The notes under the pieces were generated by a model that did no database searches, was not told the origin of the DNA, and worked only from the letters and a program-made list of their open reading frames with translations. A program made the position numbers and the translations under genes. From the NCBI GenBank assembly GCA_950097015.1, contig CATNEN010000024.1:3706501-3770500 (forward strand): a stretch of 64,000 bases of DNA, written 5' to 3'. This document shows positions 1 to 14,200 of this stretch, one piece after another. Every line of letters starts with the position of its first letter. Position 1 is the stretch's first letter. The stretch is from Macrostomum hystrix (taxonomy: Eukaryota > Platyhelminthes > Macrostomidae).

Positions 1-575
1 CCTGTTAGACAGGTGTGTTTCCTTTTATACAGGTGTGTTGCCTGTTAGACAGGTGTGATGCCTGTTAGACAGGTGTGTTGCCTGTTAGACAGGTGTGTTG
101 CCTGTTAGACAGGTGTGTTTCCTTTTATACAGGTGTGTTGCCTGTTAGACAGGTGTGTTGCCTGTTAGACAGGTGTGATGCCTGTTAGACAGGTGTGTTG
201 CCTGTTAGACAGGTGTGATGCCTGTTAGACAGGTGTGTTGCCTGTTAGACAGGTGTGATGCCTGTTAGACAGGTGTGTTGCCTGTTAGACAGGTGTGATG
301 CCTGTTAGACAGGTGTGTTGCCTGTTAGACAGGTGTGTTGCCTGTTAGACAGGTGTGTTTCCTTTTATACAAGTGTGTTGCCTGTTAGACAGGTGTGTTT
401 CCTTTTATACAGGTGTGTTGCCTGTTAGACAGGTGTGTTTCCTGTTAGACAGGTGTGTTGCCTGTTAGACAGGTGTGTTGCCTGTTAGACAGGTGTGTTG
501 CCTGTCAGACAGGTGTGTTGCCTGTTAGACAGGTGTGCATTCTGTTAGGCTGGTGTGATCCTGTTAGACACGTGT
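1..575. repeat. 20-bp minisatellite
   Basis: About 28 head-to-tail copies of a 20-bp unit of the form CCTGTTAGACAGGTGTGTTG, running in from beyond the window edge. A variant unit containing CCTTTTATAC recurs at about 21, 121, 361 and 401, which hints at block duplication. Each unit holds the dyad CCTGT-TAG-ACAGG. The array decays after about 535. Confidence 0.97.
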
Positions 576-1262
576 GTGTATTACATAATAAACGTTTTGT
601 CTATAATTAATGAAGTTAGTGTTCACCTTTAATAGTTACTTGGACAATTTATTTTATAAGAATTGAGACAGCTGAAGACATAGGCAAAACATAGGAGGGC
701 CCATATCGACATATTTATCGCTGTTTTTAAACAAAATTAACATATTTTTTCACACTTGAAGTCAAATGAACTGCAAAGCAGTGAGTTATATTGAATAGGC
801 AAAGGTCAATAGAAAATTAAAGCATTAATATTGAATACAACGTAGGCCAATATATTAATTTCTCCAAAACTGACTGGTTATCATTATTAAAGTAATTCGT
901 GTAAGTAATTTCCTCGATTGATAAACACCATGTAGTAAATGTCTAATATGCTACTATTAGTACAATTTTGAACTTGTATTCTGAATTGGCCTTAATGTAC
1001 GGGTATTTTTACTCGTAGTTGAAAAGTGTTATTAAAACGAAGCAAAAAAACAAATAAGGACAAATAGAAAGAGTAAGAGGAACTTTGCCTCCCATTAAAT
1101 ATCAAGACAGTCAAACTCAAATCTTTAATTAATTATAGGCTCAGTGGAATTTGATTTTTTGCAGAGATTAACTTAATCTACAGCGGTTGTTGAAGGCCAG
1201 GTAAGCATTGCAACCTCGGCATGGAGTGCCAGATATGAGTGAAGAAGTTCTGTCTGTAATTC
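576..1262. other. AT-rich 3' flank of IFT54
   Basis: This stretch lies between the minisatellite and the IFT54 stop codon on the minus strand. It is AT-rich and no protein-like ORF is visible. It should contain the IFT54 3' untranslated region. A reverse-strand ATTAAA near 1120 could serve as poly(A) signal, but this is weak. Confidence 0.5.
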
Positions 1263-2218
1263 TCATGAGCGGCTCATGGCTTCAATCATTTTCGATATTC
1301 GCTCATCGTTGCGCACAATATTGGCCTTGACTGTGGCGATCAGGTCCAGCTTGTCCCGCTCCGCCTGCTCAAGCTCCGACAGCTGGTGGCGCAGTCCGTT
1401 CAGCGAGGCGTCCGCGGTGCTGCAGGATTGTGTTCAGGAAAGGCTTCAGTTGTTCAGGGAGGGCTTCAGTTGTTCAGGGAGGGCTTCAGTTGTTCAGGGA
1501 GGGCTTCAGTTGTTCAGGGAGGGCTTCAGGTGTTAAGGGAAGGCTTCAGGTGTTCAGGGAGGGCTTCGGTTGCTCAGGAAAGGCTTCAGGTGTTCAGGAA
1601 AAGCTTGAGTTTTATGAACTCTAGTGTTTGGGTTTCATGTGTTCAGTCGTTTAAGAAAGACTTATTTTGCCAGTTTTCATAGTCCGTCACCTCTGTTCCT
1701 GCTTTAGCCGGGCCATGACCTCTTTGGTCTCGGCACGCCACCGCTCCAGCTCCTTGGACATGGACTCCAGATCCTCCTGCACGTAGTCGATGATCTTGCC
1801 CAGCGGGTTGGCCTCTCTGGTCAGCGCCTGCAGCTGCTGCTTTAGCCGGTCGATCTCGCGCGCAGTAGCCGCCTTCTCCCGCTTCCTGTTGGCGTCGGTT
1901 GTGGTCACGACCGTCCGGCCGGCCTCCTTGGCGCCGCCGGCCTCCTTGAACTCCTGCTTGGACTTCAGCATCTCCTTCACCAGGCCGCCATGTTGCTCGT
2001 CGCGGCCCTCTTCGTCGTCATCGTCGCCTAGGCCGCCTCCGCCGCCGCCGTCGCCGAAGCCGCCAGCTAGGAGGGTCGACGGCGCCTCTTCAACGACGAA
2101 TTGGTCATCGTCGGAGTCCTGGTCGCGCTCGATGATGACGCCGCTGACTCGCTTGCCGCTGCCATCGTCCACGACGCTTGTGCCGGCCTTGGACTTGAGC
2201 AGGGGCGCCGGCTTGGCA
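1263..2218 (-). CDS. TRAF3IP1: IFT54 exons 8-9 (C-terminal coiled coil)
   Basis: Exons 1691-2218 and 1263-1419 are joined across a short intron containing a 20-bp minisatellite. The junction is AG|C, giving serine, after a CTGCAG acceptor. Exon 8 holds an acidic/glycine stretch, HGGLVKEML and [14 protein letters not shown]. Exon 9 holds the terminal helix with [15 protein letters not shown] and the stop codon. The IFT54 C-terminal coiled coil binds IFT20, so complex assembly depends on this part. Confidence 0.94.
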
Positions 2219-5200
2219 CTGTAAGTCCGGCCTCCGCTGTGTACGCGAATGGCGGGGTTGGTGGTCGGTCGTCGGGGAGAAATGATTCTACCTGAGCTTC
2301 AGACTTCTCAGCCCAAAGTTGTGTGCCTTTGGCAGCCGTCCTCCCTCCCCCTAGTCCACGGACTGAACAGCTGTACCACAGTCTTTGGAAGCAACGCGTA
2401 GTAGCTACGTCTTTGCCAGTGGCTGTACAACTGGCCTAGGTGTAATTTCTATCAATCTACCTTAGGTTTTGTAGGGAATGTTTAGTAGGTTTTTGTAGGG
2501 AATGATTAAGAATGGGGATATTTAGATTTCAGCCTCCGAGAAAGACCATCAATGAATGGTGGAGATAGCTACCGAATGATTTAAAAACACTTTTTGAGGC
2601 AACTCAAGTCGACAATGCTCACCCGCCGGACTCGTCCGTGTCTCCTCTCTGCTTGCGCTGCAGTTCCTCTTCTGTGGAAGGCCAGGAAAATAATATTGAG
2701 AATTGAGGGGACACATTGTATCTAAGCTAAATCATTTGGTGACACTAGAACCACAGCCAGCAAGAGGCAATTCCGCCCATTCCGCTGACTCCTGATCTGT
2801 CCTGACTTTCTCATCGTCAATGTCAGGACAGATCAGGCCAAATTACACGACAAGCCCCCCCCCAAGCCTTCTCTCCGCGGCTGCGTCCCAAATAAATTTG
2901 GCCTCGTCGCGGAATTGAGCTCAGGGACCTTGGTGTGAGAGGCGAACGCGCGAGACCGCTCTGCCACTCACCCCTACCTATTGGATCCTTGTAATTAAGT
3001 ACTAATATGTATCCCCAGTCCACGGACTGAACTGCTGTACACACACAGCCTTTGGAACTAGCTGAGGCTGTTTAACTGGCCAAACAGGACTATTTGTCAT
3101 TTATATATTATCTTTTTGAACAGGAAAAAAGCTTCCTGTTAAATATCTTATACTGAGATAATGAAATACAGATTAGATGGCAAAAGTATTCTCGAACAGA
3201 ATTTTATACAGATGTATTGTCGCTAAATTTAAACTTTTTTTCCTAGGACTGAAACAAAAACAAAGGTAAGTCAACTAGGATATTATGATATGCAGTTTGA
3301 ATAGTTTTACTAGTTATGATCTAAATATAGTAGGGCATATTTAATTATGACACAAAAGTACACAGTAGTTTCGTGTTTAGCATGCCAGGAATTGTTACAA
3401 TTAGGACTAACAGACAGAAATGCTACAAAGAAAATAAACACAAACTGCCGATGGTGTGTTATACAGGAAGTCTAATTTGTTTGTTTAAAACTGTTTAAAA
3501 TTGTTTAAGGTGCATCAAAATTTTCATTTGTTTTTTTGCACACTCAAAATAACCAAGAAAACAAAAATGACGGAACAAAAATATGATCATTTCAGATAAT
3601 TAGACAAAATCCTGCCAGCAGGTAAAGATTTTGTGCGTCAAAAAAGACACTTTGACTCAACCTGCTTCTGCGTTGCTAGGAGCCCGTCGACCTACAAAAA
3701 TTTTTGACATAGTAAAATAGACTTCAGTGTTTTTTTAGACAAAATTGGTTTGCAATTAAACTGTGAAACGAGAAAATGTTTTCTGCGGAGTAAATTTGTT
3801 AATAGCATTTATTAAGGAAAATAAGCAGCAAATTATTTTTATAGCTAAAAATCGAAATCTTTTGATTTTTTGTGATTAAAGCGACCCCATCGAGATTGCT
3901 TGGGTTGGGTGGCGGCAACTTCAAAAGGGAATCAACACCAAATATAGATTCTGTAGGATGGCGGCAACATCAAAAGATATATGGAATTGCGGTTAACTGT
4001 AGACTCTGTGGGACGGCGGCAACATCAAAAGATCTATGGAATTGCGGTCAACTGTAGACTCTGTGGGACGGCGGCAACATCAGAAGATCTATGGAATTGG
4101 GGTTAACTGTAGACTCTGTGGGACGGCGGCAACATCAAAAGATATATGGAATTGCGGTTAACTGTAGACTCTGTGGGACGGCGGCAACATCAAAAGATCT
4201 ATGGAATTGCGGTCAACTGTAGACTCTGTGGGACGGCGGCAACATCAGAAGATCTATGGAATTGGGGTTAACTGTAGACTCTGTGGGACGGCGGCAACAT
4301 CAAAAGATCTATGGAATTGGGGTTAACTGTAGACTCTGTGGGACGGCGGCAGCATCAAAAGATCTATAGAATTGCGGTCAACTGTAGACTCTGTGGGACG
4401 GCGGCAACATCAAAAGATCTATGGAATTGGGGTTAACTGTAGACTCTGTGGGACGACAGCGATACATAAGAACAAAGGAAAGAATCTGTGAGAATGTGGC
4501 AGCAACAGCAATCACGACAGTCATATAGACAATTCCGAGGAAACAATGGAATGTACTTTTCGCTATCTAAACTTCCTGTTAGTGTATTAATCGAGGAATC
4601 CTTGTGAAAGCAATTTTAATGTGATACCGTTGTCACGTTGTCAAAACAATTTAATCAAACTCATGTAAAGAAGGTAAAGAAGGTACATCATATCTAAGAG
4701 TTTAGAAAGTCAACAGTACTCTCGATGCACTACTATTGGTAATAACGCATCGTGTTAAATTAAATAACAGAAGCCAAAGCTGCGTTATGCTGCGATAATC
4801 ATAATCTAAATCAGTAAAAAACAAAATTATTAATTGATCATCCATGCTTTCCTAGTTGCCATAGCAACAGCACACTCACCGTCGCGCAATCGCCGATTGC
4901 CCTTGGCGCTGGACGGCCGAGGAATTCGGTTCGGACTGCCTTCATCCTCCTTCGAAGCCCTCTGCCCGGAGTCCGTTGCCTCGTTGCTTGAGCCCTGTGG
5001 AAGAAGAGGCAATAGACTGTGATTTTCTGATTAGCGAGTTTTACAGACCGATTGACAGTCAGATCTCCTCGCTTTGACTTTAGTGTGTCGAAAACCTGTA
5101 CAGAAAATAACTTTTTTTCGGTCTAGAATCAGTACAGAATTAAACAATTTCTTGTCTAAAAGCTGTACAGAATTTACCGATTCTCTCTAACAGCTGTACA

Positions 5201-8200
5201 GAATTAACACATTCTCTCTCTAACATATGTACAGAATTTACCAATTCTCTCTCTAACATCTGTGCAGAATTAACCAATTCTCTCTAACAGCAGTACAGAA
5301 TTAACCAATTCTCTCTAACATCTCTACAGAATTTACCAATTCTCTCTAACAGCAGTACAGAATTAACCAATTCTCTCTAACATCTCTACAGAATTTACCA
5401 ATTCTCTCTAACAGCAGTACAGAATTAACCAATTCTCTCTCTAACATCTGTACAGAATTAACCAATTCTCTCTCTAACATCTGTACAGAATTAACCAATT
5501 CTCTCTCTAACATCTGTACAGAATTAACCAATTCTCTCTAACATCAGTACAGAATTAACCAATTCTCTCTAACATCAGTACAGAATTAACCAATTCTCTC
5601 TAACATCAGTACAGAATTAACCAATTCTCTCTAACAGCAGTACAGAATTAACCAATTCTCTCTCTAACATCTGTACAGAATTAACCAATTCTCTCTAACA
5701 TCAGTACAGAATTAACCAATTCTCTCTAACATCTGCACAGAATTAACCAATTCTCTCTCTAACATCTGTACAGAATTAACCAATTCTCTCTAACATCAGT
5801 ACAGAATTAACCAATTCTCTCTAACAGCAGTACAGAATTAACCAATTCTCTCTAACAGCAGTACAGAGTTAACCAATTCTCTCTCTAACATCTGTGCAGA
5901 ATTAACCAATTCTCTCTCTAACATCTGTACAGAATTAACCAATTCTCTCTAACATCTGTACAGAATTAACCAATTCTCTCTCTAACATCTGTACAGAATT
6001 TACCAATTCTCTCTAACAGCAGTACAGAATTAACCAATTCTCTCTCTAACATCTGTACAGAATTAACCAATTCTCTCTCTAACATCTGTACAGAATTAAC
6101 CAATTCTCTCTAACATCAGTACAGAATTAACCAATTCTCTCTAACATCAGTACAGAATTAACCAATTCTCTCTAACATCTGTACAGAATTAACCAATTCT
6201 CTCTCTAACATCTGTACAGAATTAACCAATTCTCTCTCTAACATCTGTACAGAATTAACCAATTCTCTCTAACATCAGTACAGAATTAACCAATTCTCTC
6301 TAACATCTGCACAGAATTAACCAATTCTCTCTCTAACATCTGTACAGAATTAACCAATTCTCTCTAACATCAGTACAGAATTAACCAATTCTCTCTAACA
6401 GCAGTACAGAATTAACCAATTCTCTCTAACAGCAGTACAGAGTTAACCAATTCTCTCTCTAACATCTGTGCAGAATTAACCAATTCTCTCTCTAACATCT
6501 GTACAGAATTAACCAATTCTCTCTCTAACATCTGTACAGAATTAACCAATTCTCTCTAACATCAGTACAGAATTAACCAATTCTCTCTAACATCTGTACA
6601 GAATTAACCAATTCTCTCTCTAACATCTGTACAGAATTAACCAATTCTCTCTCTAACATCTGTACAGAATTAACCAATTCTCTCTAACATCAGTACAGAA
6701 TTAACCAATTCTCTCTAACATCTGCACAGAATTAACCAATTCTCTCTCTAACATCTGTACAGAATTAACCAATTCTCTCTAACATCAGTACAGAATTAAC
6801 CAATTCTCTCTAACAGCAGTACAGAATTAACCAATTCTCTCTAACAGCAGTACAGAGTTAACCAATTCTCTCTCTAACATCTGTGCAGAATTAACCAATT
6901 CTCTCTCTAACATCTGTACAGAATTAACCAATTCTCTCTCTAACATCTGTGCAGAATTAACCAATTCTCTCTCTAACATCAGTACAGAATTAACCAATTC
7001 TCTCTCTAACATCTGTACAGAATTAACCAATTCTCTCTAACATCAGTACAGAATTAACCAATTCTCTCTCTAACATCTGTACAGAATTAACCAATTCTCT
7101 CTAACATCAGTACAGAATTAACCAATTCTCTCTAACATCTGCACAGAATTAACCAATTCTCTCTCTAACATCTGTACAGAATTAACCAATTCTCTCTAAC
7201 ATCAGTACAGAATTAACCAATTCTCTCTAACAGCAGTACAGAATTAACCAATTCTCTCTAACAGCAGTACAGAGTTAACCAATTCTCTCTCTAACATCTG
7301 TGCAGAATTAACCAATTCTCTCTCTAACATCTGTACAGAATTAACCAATTCTCTCTCTAACATCTGTACAGAATAAACCAATTCTCTCTCTAACATCAGT
7401 ACAGAATTAACCAATTCTCTCTAACATCTGCACAGAATTAACCAATTCTCTCTCTAACATCTGTACAGAATTAACCAATTCTCTCTAACATCAGTACAGA
7501 ATTAACCAATTCTCTCTAACATCTGTACAGAATTAACCAATTCTCTCTCTAACATCTGTAAGAATTAACCAATTCTCTCTCTAACATCTGTACAGAATTA
7601 ACCAATTCTCTCTCTAACATCTGTACAGAATTAACCAATTCTCTCTAACAGCAGAACAGAATTAACCAATTCTCTCTAACAGCAGTACAGAGTTAACCAA
7701 TTCTCTCTCTAACATCTGTGCAGAATTAACCAATTCTCTCTCTAACATCTGTACAGAATTAACCAATTCTCTCTCTAACATCTGTACAGAATTAACCAAT
7801 TCTCTCTAACATCAGTACAGAATTAACCAATTCTCTCTAACATCAGTACAGAATTAACCAATTCTCTCTAACATCTGTACAGAATTAACCAATTCTCTCT
7901 CTAACATCTGTAAGAATTAACCAATTCTCTCTCTAACATCTGTACAGAATTAACCAATTCTCTCTAACATCAGTACAGAATTAACCAATTCTCTCTAACA
8001 TCAGTACAGAATTAACCAATTCTCTCTAACATCAGTACAGAATTAACCAATTCTCTCTCTAACATCTGTACAGAATTAACCAATTCTCTCTAACATCAGT
8101 ACAGAATTAACCAATTCTCTCTCTAACATCTGTACAGAATTAACCAATTCTCTCTAACATCTGCACAGAATTAACCAATTCTCTCTCTAACATCTGTACA

Positions 8201-11200
8201 GAATTAACCAATTCTCTCTAACATCAGTACAGAATTAACCAATTCTCTCTAACAGCAGTACAGAGTTAACCAATTCTCTCTCTAACATCTGTACAGAATT
8301 AACCAATTCTCTCTCTAACATCTGTACAGAATTAACCAATTCTCTCTAACATCTGTACAGAATTAACCAATTCTCTCTCTAACATCTGTACAGAATTAAC
8401 CAATTCTCTCTCTAACATCTGTACAGAATAAACCAATTCTCTCTCTAACATCAGTACAGAATTAACCAATTCTCTCTAACATCTGCACAGAATTAACCAA
8501 TTCTCTCTCTAACATCTGTACAGAATTAACCAATTCTCTCTAACATCAGTACAGAATTAACCAATTCTCTCTAACATCTGTACAGAATTAACCAATTCTC
8601 TCTCTAACATCTGTAAGAATTAACCAATTCTCTCTCTAACATCTGTACAGAATTAACCAATTCTCTCTCTAACATCTGTACAGAATTAACCAATTCTCTC
8701 TAACAGCAGAACAGAATTAACCAATTCTCTCTAACAGCAGTACAGAGTTAACCAATTCTCTCTCTAACATCTGTGCAGAATTAACCAATTCTCTCTCTAA
8801 CATCTGTACAGAATTAACCAATTCTCTCTCTAACATCTGTACAGAATTAACCAATTCTCTCTAACATCAGTACAGAATTAACCAATTCTCTCTAACATCA
8901 GTACAGAATTAACCAATTCTCTCTAACATCTGTACAGAATTAACCAATTCTCTCTCTAACATCTGTAAGAATTAACCAATTCTCTCTCTAACATCTGTAC
9001 AGAATTAACCAATTCTCTCTAACATCAGTACAGAATTAACCAATTCTCTCTAACATCAGTACAGAATTAACCAATTCTCTCTAACATCAGTACAGAATTA
9101 ACCAATTCTCTCTCTAACATCTGTACAGAATTAACCAATTCTCTCTAACATCAGTACAGAATTAACCAATTCTCTCTCTAACATCTGTACAGAATTAACC
9201 AATTCTCTCTAACATCTGCACAGAATTAACCAATTCTCTCTCTAACATCTGTACAGAATTAACCAATTCTCTCTAACATCAGTACAGAATTAACCAATTC
9301 TCTCTAACAGCAGTACAGAATTAACCAATTCTCTCTAACAGCAGTACAGAGTTAACCAATTCTCTCTCTAACATCTGTGCAGAATTAACCAATTCTCTCT
9401 CTAACATCTGTACAGAATTAACCAATTCTCTCTAACATCAGTACAGAATTAACCAATTCTCTCTCTAACATCTGTACAGAATTAACCAATTCTCTCTAAC
9501 ATCAGTACAGAATTAACCAATTCTCTCTAACATCTGCACAGAATTAACCAATTCTCTCTCTAACATCTGTACAGAATTAACCAATTCTCTCTAACATCAG
9601 TACAGAATTAACCAATTCTCTCTAACAGCATGTACAGAATTAACCAATTCTCTCTAACAGCAGTACAGAGTTAACCAATTCTCTCTCTAACATCTGTGCA
9701 GAATTAACCAATTCTCTCTCTAACATCTGTACAGAATTAACCAATTCTCTCTCTAACATCTGTACAGAATTAAACCAATTCTCTCTCTAACATCATGTAC
9801 AGAATTAACCAATTCTCTCTAACATCTGCACAGAATTAACCAATTCTCTCTCTAACATCTGTACAGAATTAACCAATTCTCTCTAACATCAGTACAGAAT
9901 TAACCAATTCTCTCTAACATCTGTACAGAATTAACCAATTCTCTCTAACATCTGTACAGAATTAACCAATTCTCTCTAACATCTGTACAGAATTAACCAA
10001 TTCTCTCTAACATCTGTACAGAATTAACCAATTCTCTCTCTAACATCTGTAAGAATTAACCAATTCTCTCTCTAACATCTGTACAGAATTAACCAATTCT
10101 CTCTCTAACATCTGTACAGAATTAACCAATTCTCTCTAACAGCAGAACAGAATTAACCAATTCTCTCTAACAGCAGTACAGAGTTAACCAATTCTCTCTC
10201 TAACATCTGTGCAGAATTAACCAATTCTCTCTCTAACATCTGTACAGAATTAACCAATTCTCTCTCTAACATCTGTACAGAATTAACCAATTCTCTCTAA
10301 CATCAGTACAGAATTAACCAATTCTCTCTAACATCAGTACAGAATTAACCAATTCTCTCTAACATCTGTACAGAATTAACCAATTCTCTCTCTAACATCT
10401 GTAAGAATTAACCAATTCTCTCTCTAACATCTGTACAGAATTAACCAATTCTCTCTAACATCAGTACAGAATTAACCAATTCTCTCTAACATCAGTACAG
10501 AATTAACCAATTCTCTCTAACAGCAGTACAGAATTAACCAATTCTCTCTCTAACATCAGTACAGAATTAACCAATTCTCTCTCTAACATCTGTACAGAAT
10601 TAACCAATTCTCTCTAACATCAGTACAGAATTAACCAATTCTCTCTCTAACATCTGTACAGAATTAACCAATTCTCTCTAACATCTGCACAGAATTAACC
10701 AATTCTCTCTCTAACATCTGTACAGAATTAACCAATTCTCTCTAACATCAGTACAGAATTAACCAATTCTCTCTAACAGCAGTACAGAGTTAACCAATTC
10801 TCTCTCTAACATCTGTGCAGAATTAACCAATTCTCTCTCTAACATCTGTACAGAATTAACCAATTCTCTCTCTAACATCTGTACAGAATTAACCAATTCT
10901 CTCTCTAACATCTGTACAGAATTAACCAATTCTCTCTCTAACATCTGTACAGAATTAACCAATTCTCTCTCTAACATCTGTACAGAATTAACCAATTCTC
11001 TCTCTAACATCTGTACAGAATTAACCAATTCTCTCTCTAACATCTGTACAGAATTAACCAATTCTCTCTCTAACATCTGTACAGAATTAACCAATTCTCT
11101 CTCTAACATCTGTACAGAATTAACCAATTCTCTCTAACATCTGTACAGAATTAACCAATTCTCTCTCTAACATCTGTACAGAATTAACCAATTCTCTCTC

Positions 11201-14200
11201 TAACATCTGTACAGAATTAAACCAATTCTCTCTCTAACATCTGTACAGAATTAACCAATTCTCTCTAACATCTGCACAGAATTAACCAATTCTCTCTCTA
11301 ACATCTGTACAGAATTAACCAATTCTCTCTTAACATCTGTACAGAATTAACCAATTCTCTCTCTAACATCTGTACAGAATTAACCAATTCTCTCTCTAAC
11401 ATCTGTACAGAATTAACCAATTCTCTCTCTAACATCTGTACAGAATTAACCAATTCTCTCTCTAACATCTGTACAGAATTAACCAATTCTCTCTCTAACA
11501 TCTGTACAGAATTAACCAATTCTCTCTCTAACATCTGTACAGAATTAACCAATTCTCTCTCTAACATCTGTACAGAATTAACCAATTCTCTCTCTAACAT
11601 CTGTACAGAATTAACCAATTCTCTCTCTAACATCTGTACAGAATTAACCAATTCTCTCTCTAACATCTGTACAGAATTAACCAATTCTCTCTCTAACATC
11701 TGTACAGAATTAACCAATTCTCTCTCTAACATCTGTACAGAATTAACCAATTCTCTCTAACATCTGCACAGAATTAACCAATTCTCTCTCTAACATCTGT
11801 ACAGAATTAACCAATTCTCTCTTTAACATCTGTACAGAATTAACCAATTCTCTCTCTAACATCTGTACAGAATTAACCAATTCTCTCTCTAACATCTGTA
11901 CAGAATTAACCAATTCTCTCTCTAACATCTGTACAGAATTAACCAATTCTCTCTCTAACATCTGTACAGAATTAACCAATTCTCTCTCTAACATCTGTAC
12001 AGAATTAACCAATTCTCTCTCTAACATCTGTACAGAATTAACCAATTCTCTCTCTAACATCTGTACAGAATTAACCAATTCTCTCTCTAACATCTGTACA
12101 GAATTAACCAATTCTCTCTCTAACATCTGTACAGAATTAACCAATTCTCTCTCTAACATCTGTACAGAATTAACCAATTCTCTCTCTAACATCTGTACAG
12201 AATTAACCAATTCTCTCTCTAACATCTGTACAGAATTAACCAATTCTCTCTCTAACATCTGTACAGAATTAACCAATTCTCTCTCTAACATCTGTACAGA
12301 ATTAACCAATTCTCTCTCTAACATCTGTACAGAATTAACCAATTCTCTCTCTAACATCTGTACAGAATTAACCAATTCTCTCTCTAACATCTGTACAGAA
12401 TTAACCAATTCTCTCTCTAACATCTGTACAGAATTAACCAATTCTCTCTCTAACATCTGCTACAGAATTAACCAATTCTCTCTCTAACATCTGTACAGAA
12501 TTAACCAATTCTCTCTCTAACATCTGTACAGAATTAACCAATTCTCTCTCTAACATCTGTACAGAATTAACCAATTCTCTCTCTAACATCTGTACAGAAT
12601 TAACCAATTCTCTCTCTAACATCTGTACAGAATTAACCAATTCTCTCTCTAACATCTGTACAGAATTAACCAATTCTCTCTCTAACATCTGTACAGAATT
12701 AACCAATTCTCTCTCTAACATCTGTACAGAATTAACCAATTCTCTCTCTAACATCTGTACAGAATTAACCAATTCTCTCTCTAACATCTGTACAGAATTA
12801 ACCAATTCTCTCTCTAACATCTGTACAGAATTAACCAATTCTCTCTCTAACATCTGTACAGAATAAACAATTCTCTCTCTAACATCTGTACAGAATTAAC
12901 TAATTCTCTCTCTAACATCTGTACAGAATTAACCAATTCTCTCTCTAACATCTGTACAGAATTAACCAATTCTCTCTTTAACATCTGTACAGAATTAACC
13001 AATTCTCTCTCTAACATCTGTACAGAATTAACCAATTCTCTCTCTAACATCTGTACAGAATTAACCAATTCTCTCTCTAACATCTGTACAGAATTAACCA
13101 ATTCTTTTTATACAAAAATGCTATTGATTGAAATACATTATTTGTTTTGTCGAGAATTGAGGAAATCTAAAAAAAGAAAAATTAGTAAATAGTTTTTTGG
13201 TGGCGATCACGCCTAACAAACGATTAAACAATATTTTCACAACAATGAGATTGGTTATCTATTGAAGGCATGCACTATAAAGACAATTATTGCTTTTTTC
13301 ATTCAATGCACACATGCAAGTTTTGATTGTATCAAACTAAATATAATTTATTTCATTGTATAGTTTTATACTACTTGAAGTAGGGAAAGTTGCACGATGG
13401 ATCGAGAAACAAGAGTTTTATTTTTTTAAACTAAGAAAAGTTCTGGCGTCCTTCCTACTTTAGTAGTCTAACGGTTGATAGTAAGAAGCTAGAAATGAAG
13501 TAAACAGGAAGATCAGTATGATAATAAGCATTATCTGCGTTCTATTGGCATTTTACCGGAGCTGCGGAACCCCGACGAGAGCCAGTCTGGGATGTGGCGC
13601 CGCCCATCTGGATGTCATCATCGTCGTTGTCATGGCTACCCGGCTGATACGAAGGTAATCGTTATAGTTGGCGGAACTTTAGTTATCTTATCTTATCTTA
13701 TCTTTAGTCACTTATCTCAGAATGGAATTGGGCTTTTTTACCATTTAATATCGATCCTTAACACCTAAACCAATAAACTATGTCTGTTCAGACGAATAAA
13801 ATCTCCGCATTTTGCATTCACAACATTTACGACCTTGAGGGTCAACCTCTAAGGCACAGTGAGAGTGTACACCGCCTGACGATGAGAAAAAGTCAGGGCA
13901 GATTGATGTACACACCTGTGTGAGCGTGTGCCTACGTACAGTATCGGTGTGAGTGTGTGCTCAGGAGTCAGCGAAATGGGCAGAATTGCCTCCTCTTGCA
14001 GAAGTGTCACCAAATGATTTGTGAGTGACCACAACCCTCCTGCAAATAATAATTATTATTACTAACTATTGCTAATATCATTAAATTGTTTCTAAATAAT
14101 CAGAATCTGTGTAAAGTAGCTCGTAAATCAATTTAGCCATAGTTTTCTGTGCCTATCGAAAGCAATTGTCATGCAACAATCAAATTATCGCCATCAAATT

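Noticed and set aside
5346-13101. Long minus-strand frames made of repeated [11 protein letters not shown]
   Set aside because: They exist only because the minisatellite unit is 33 bp. Frames break wherever 31-bp units occur, and no start context or domain is present.
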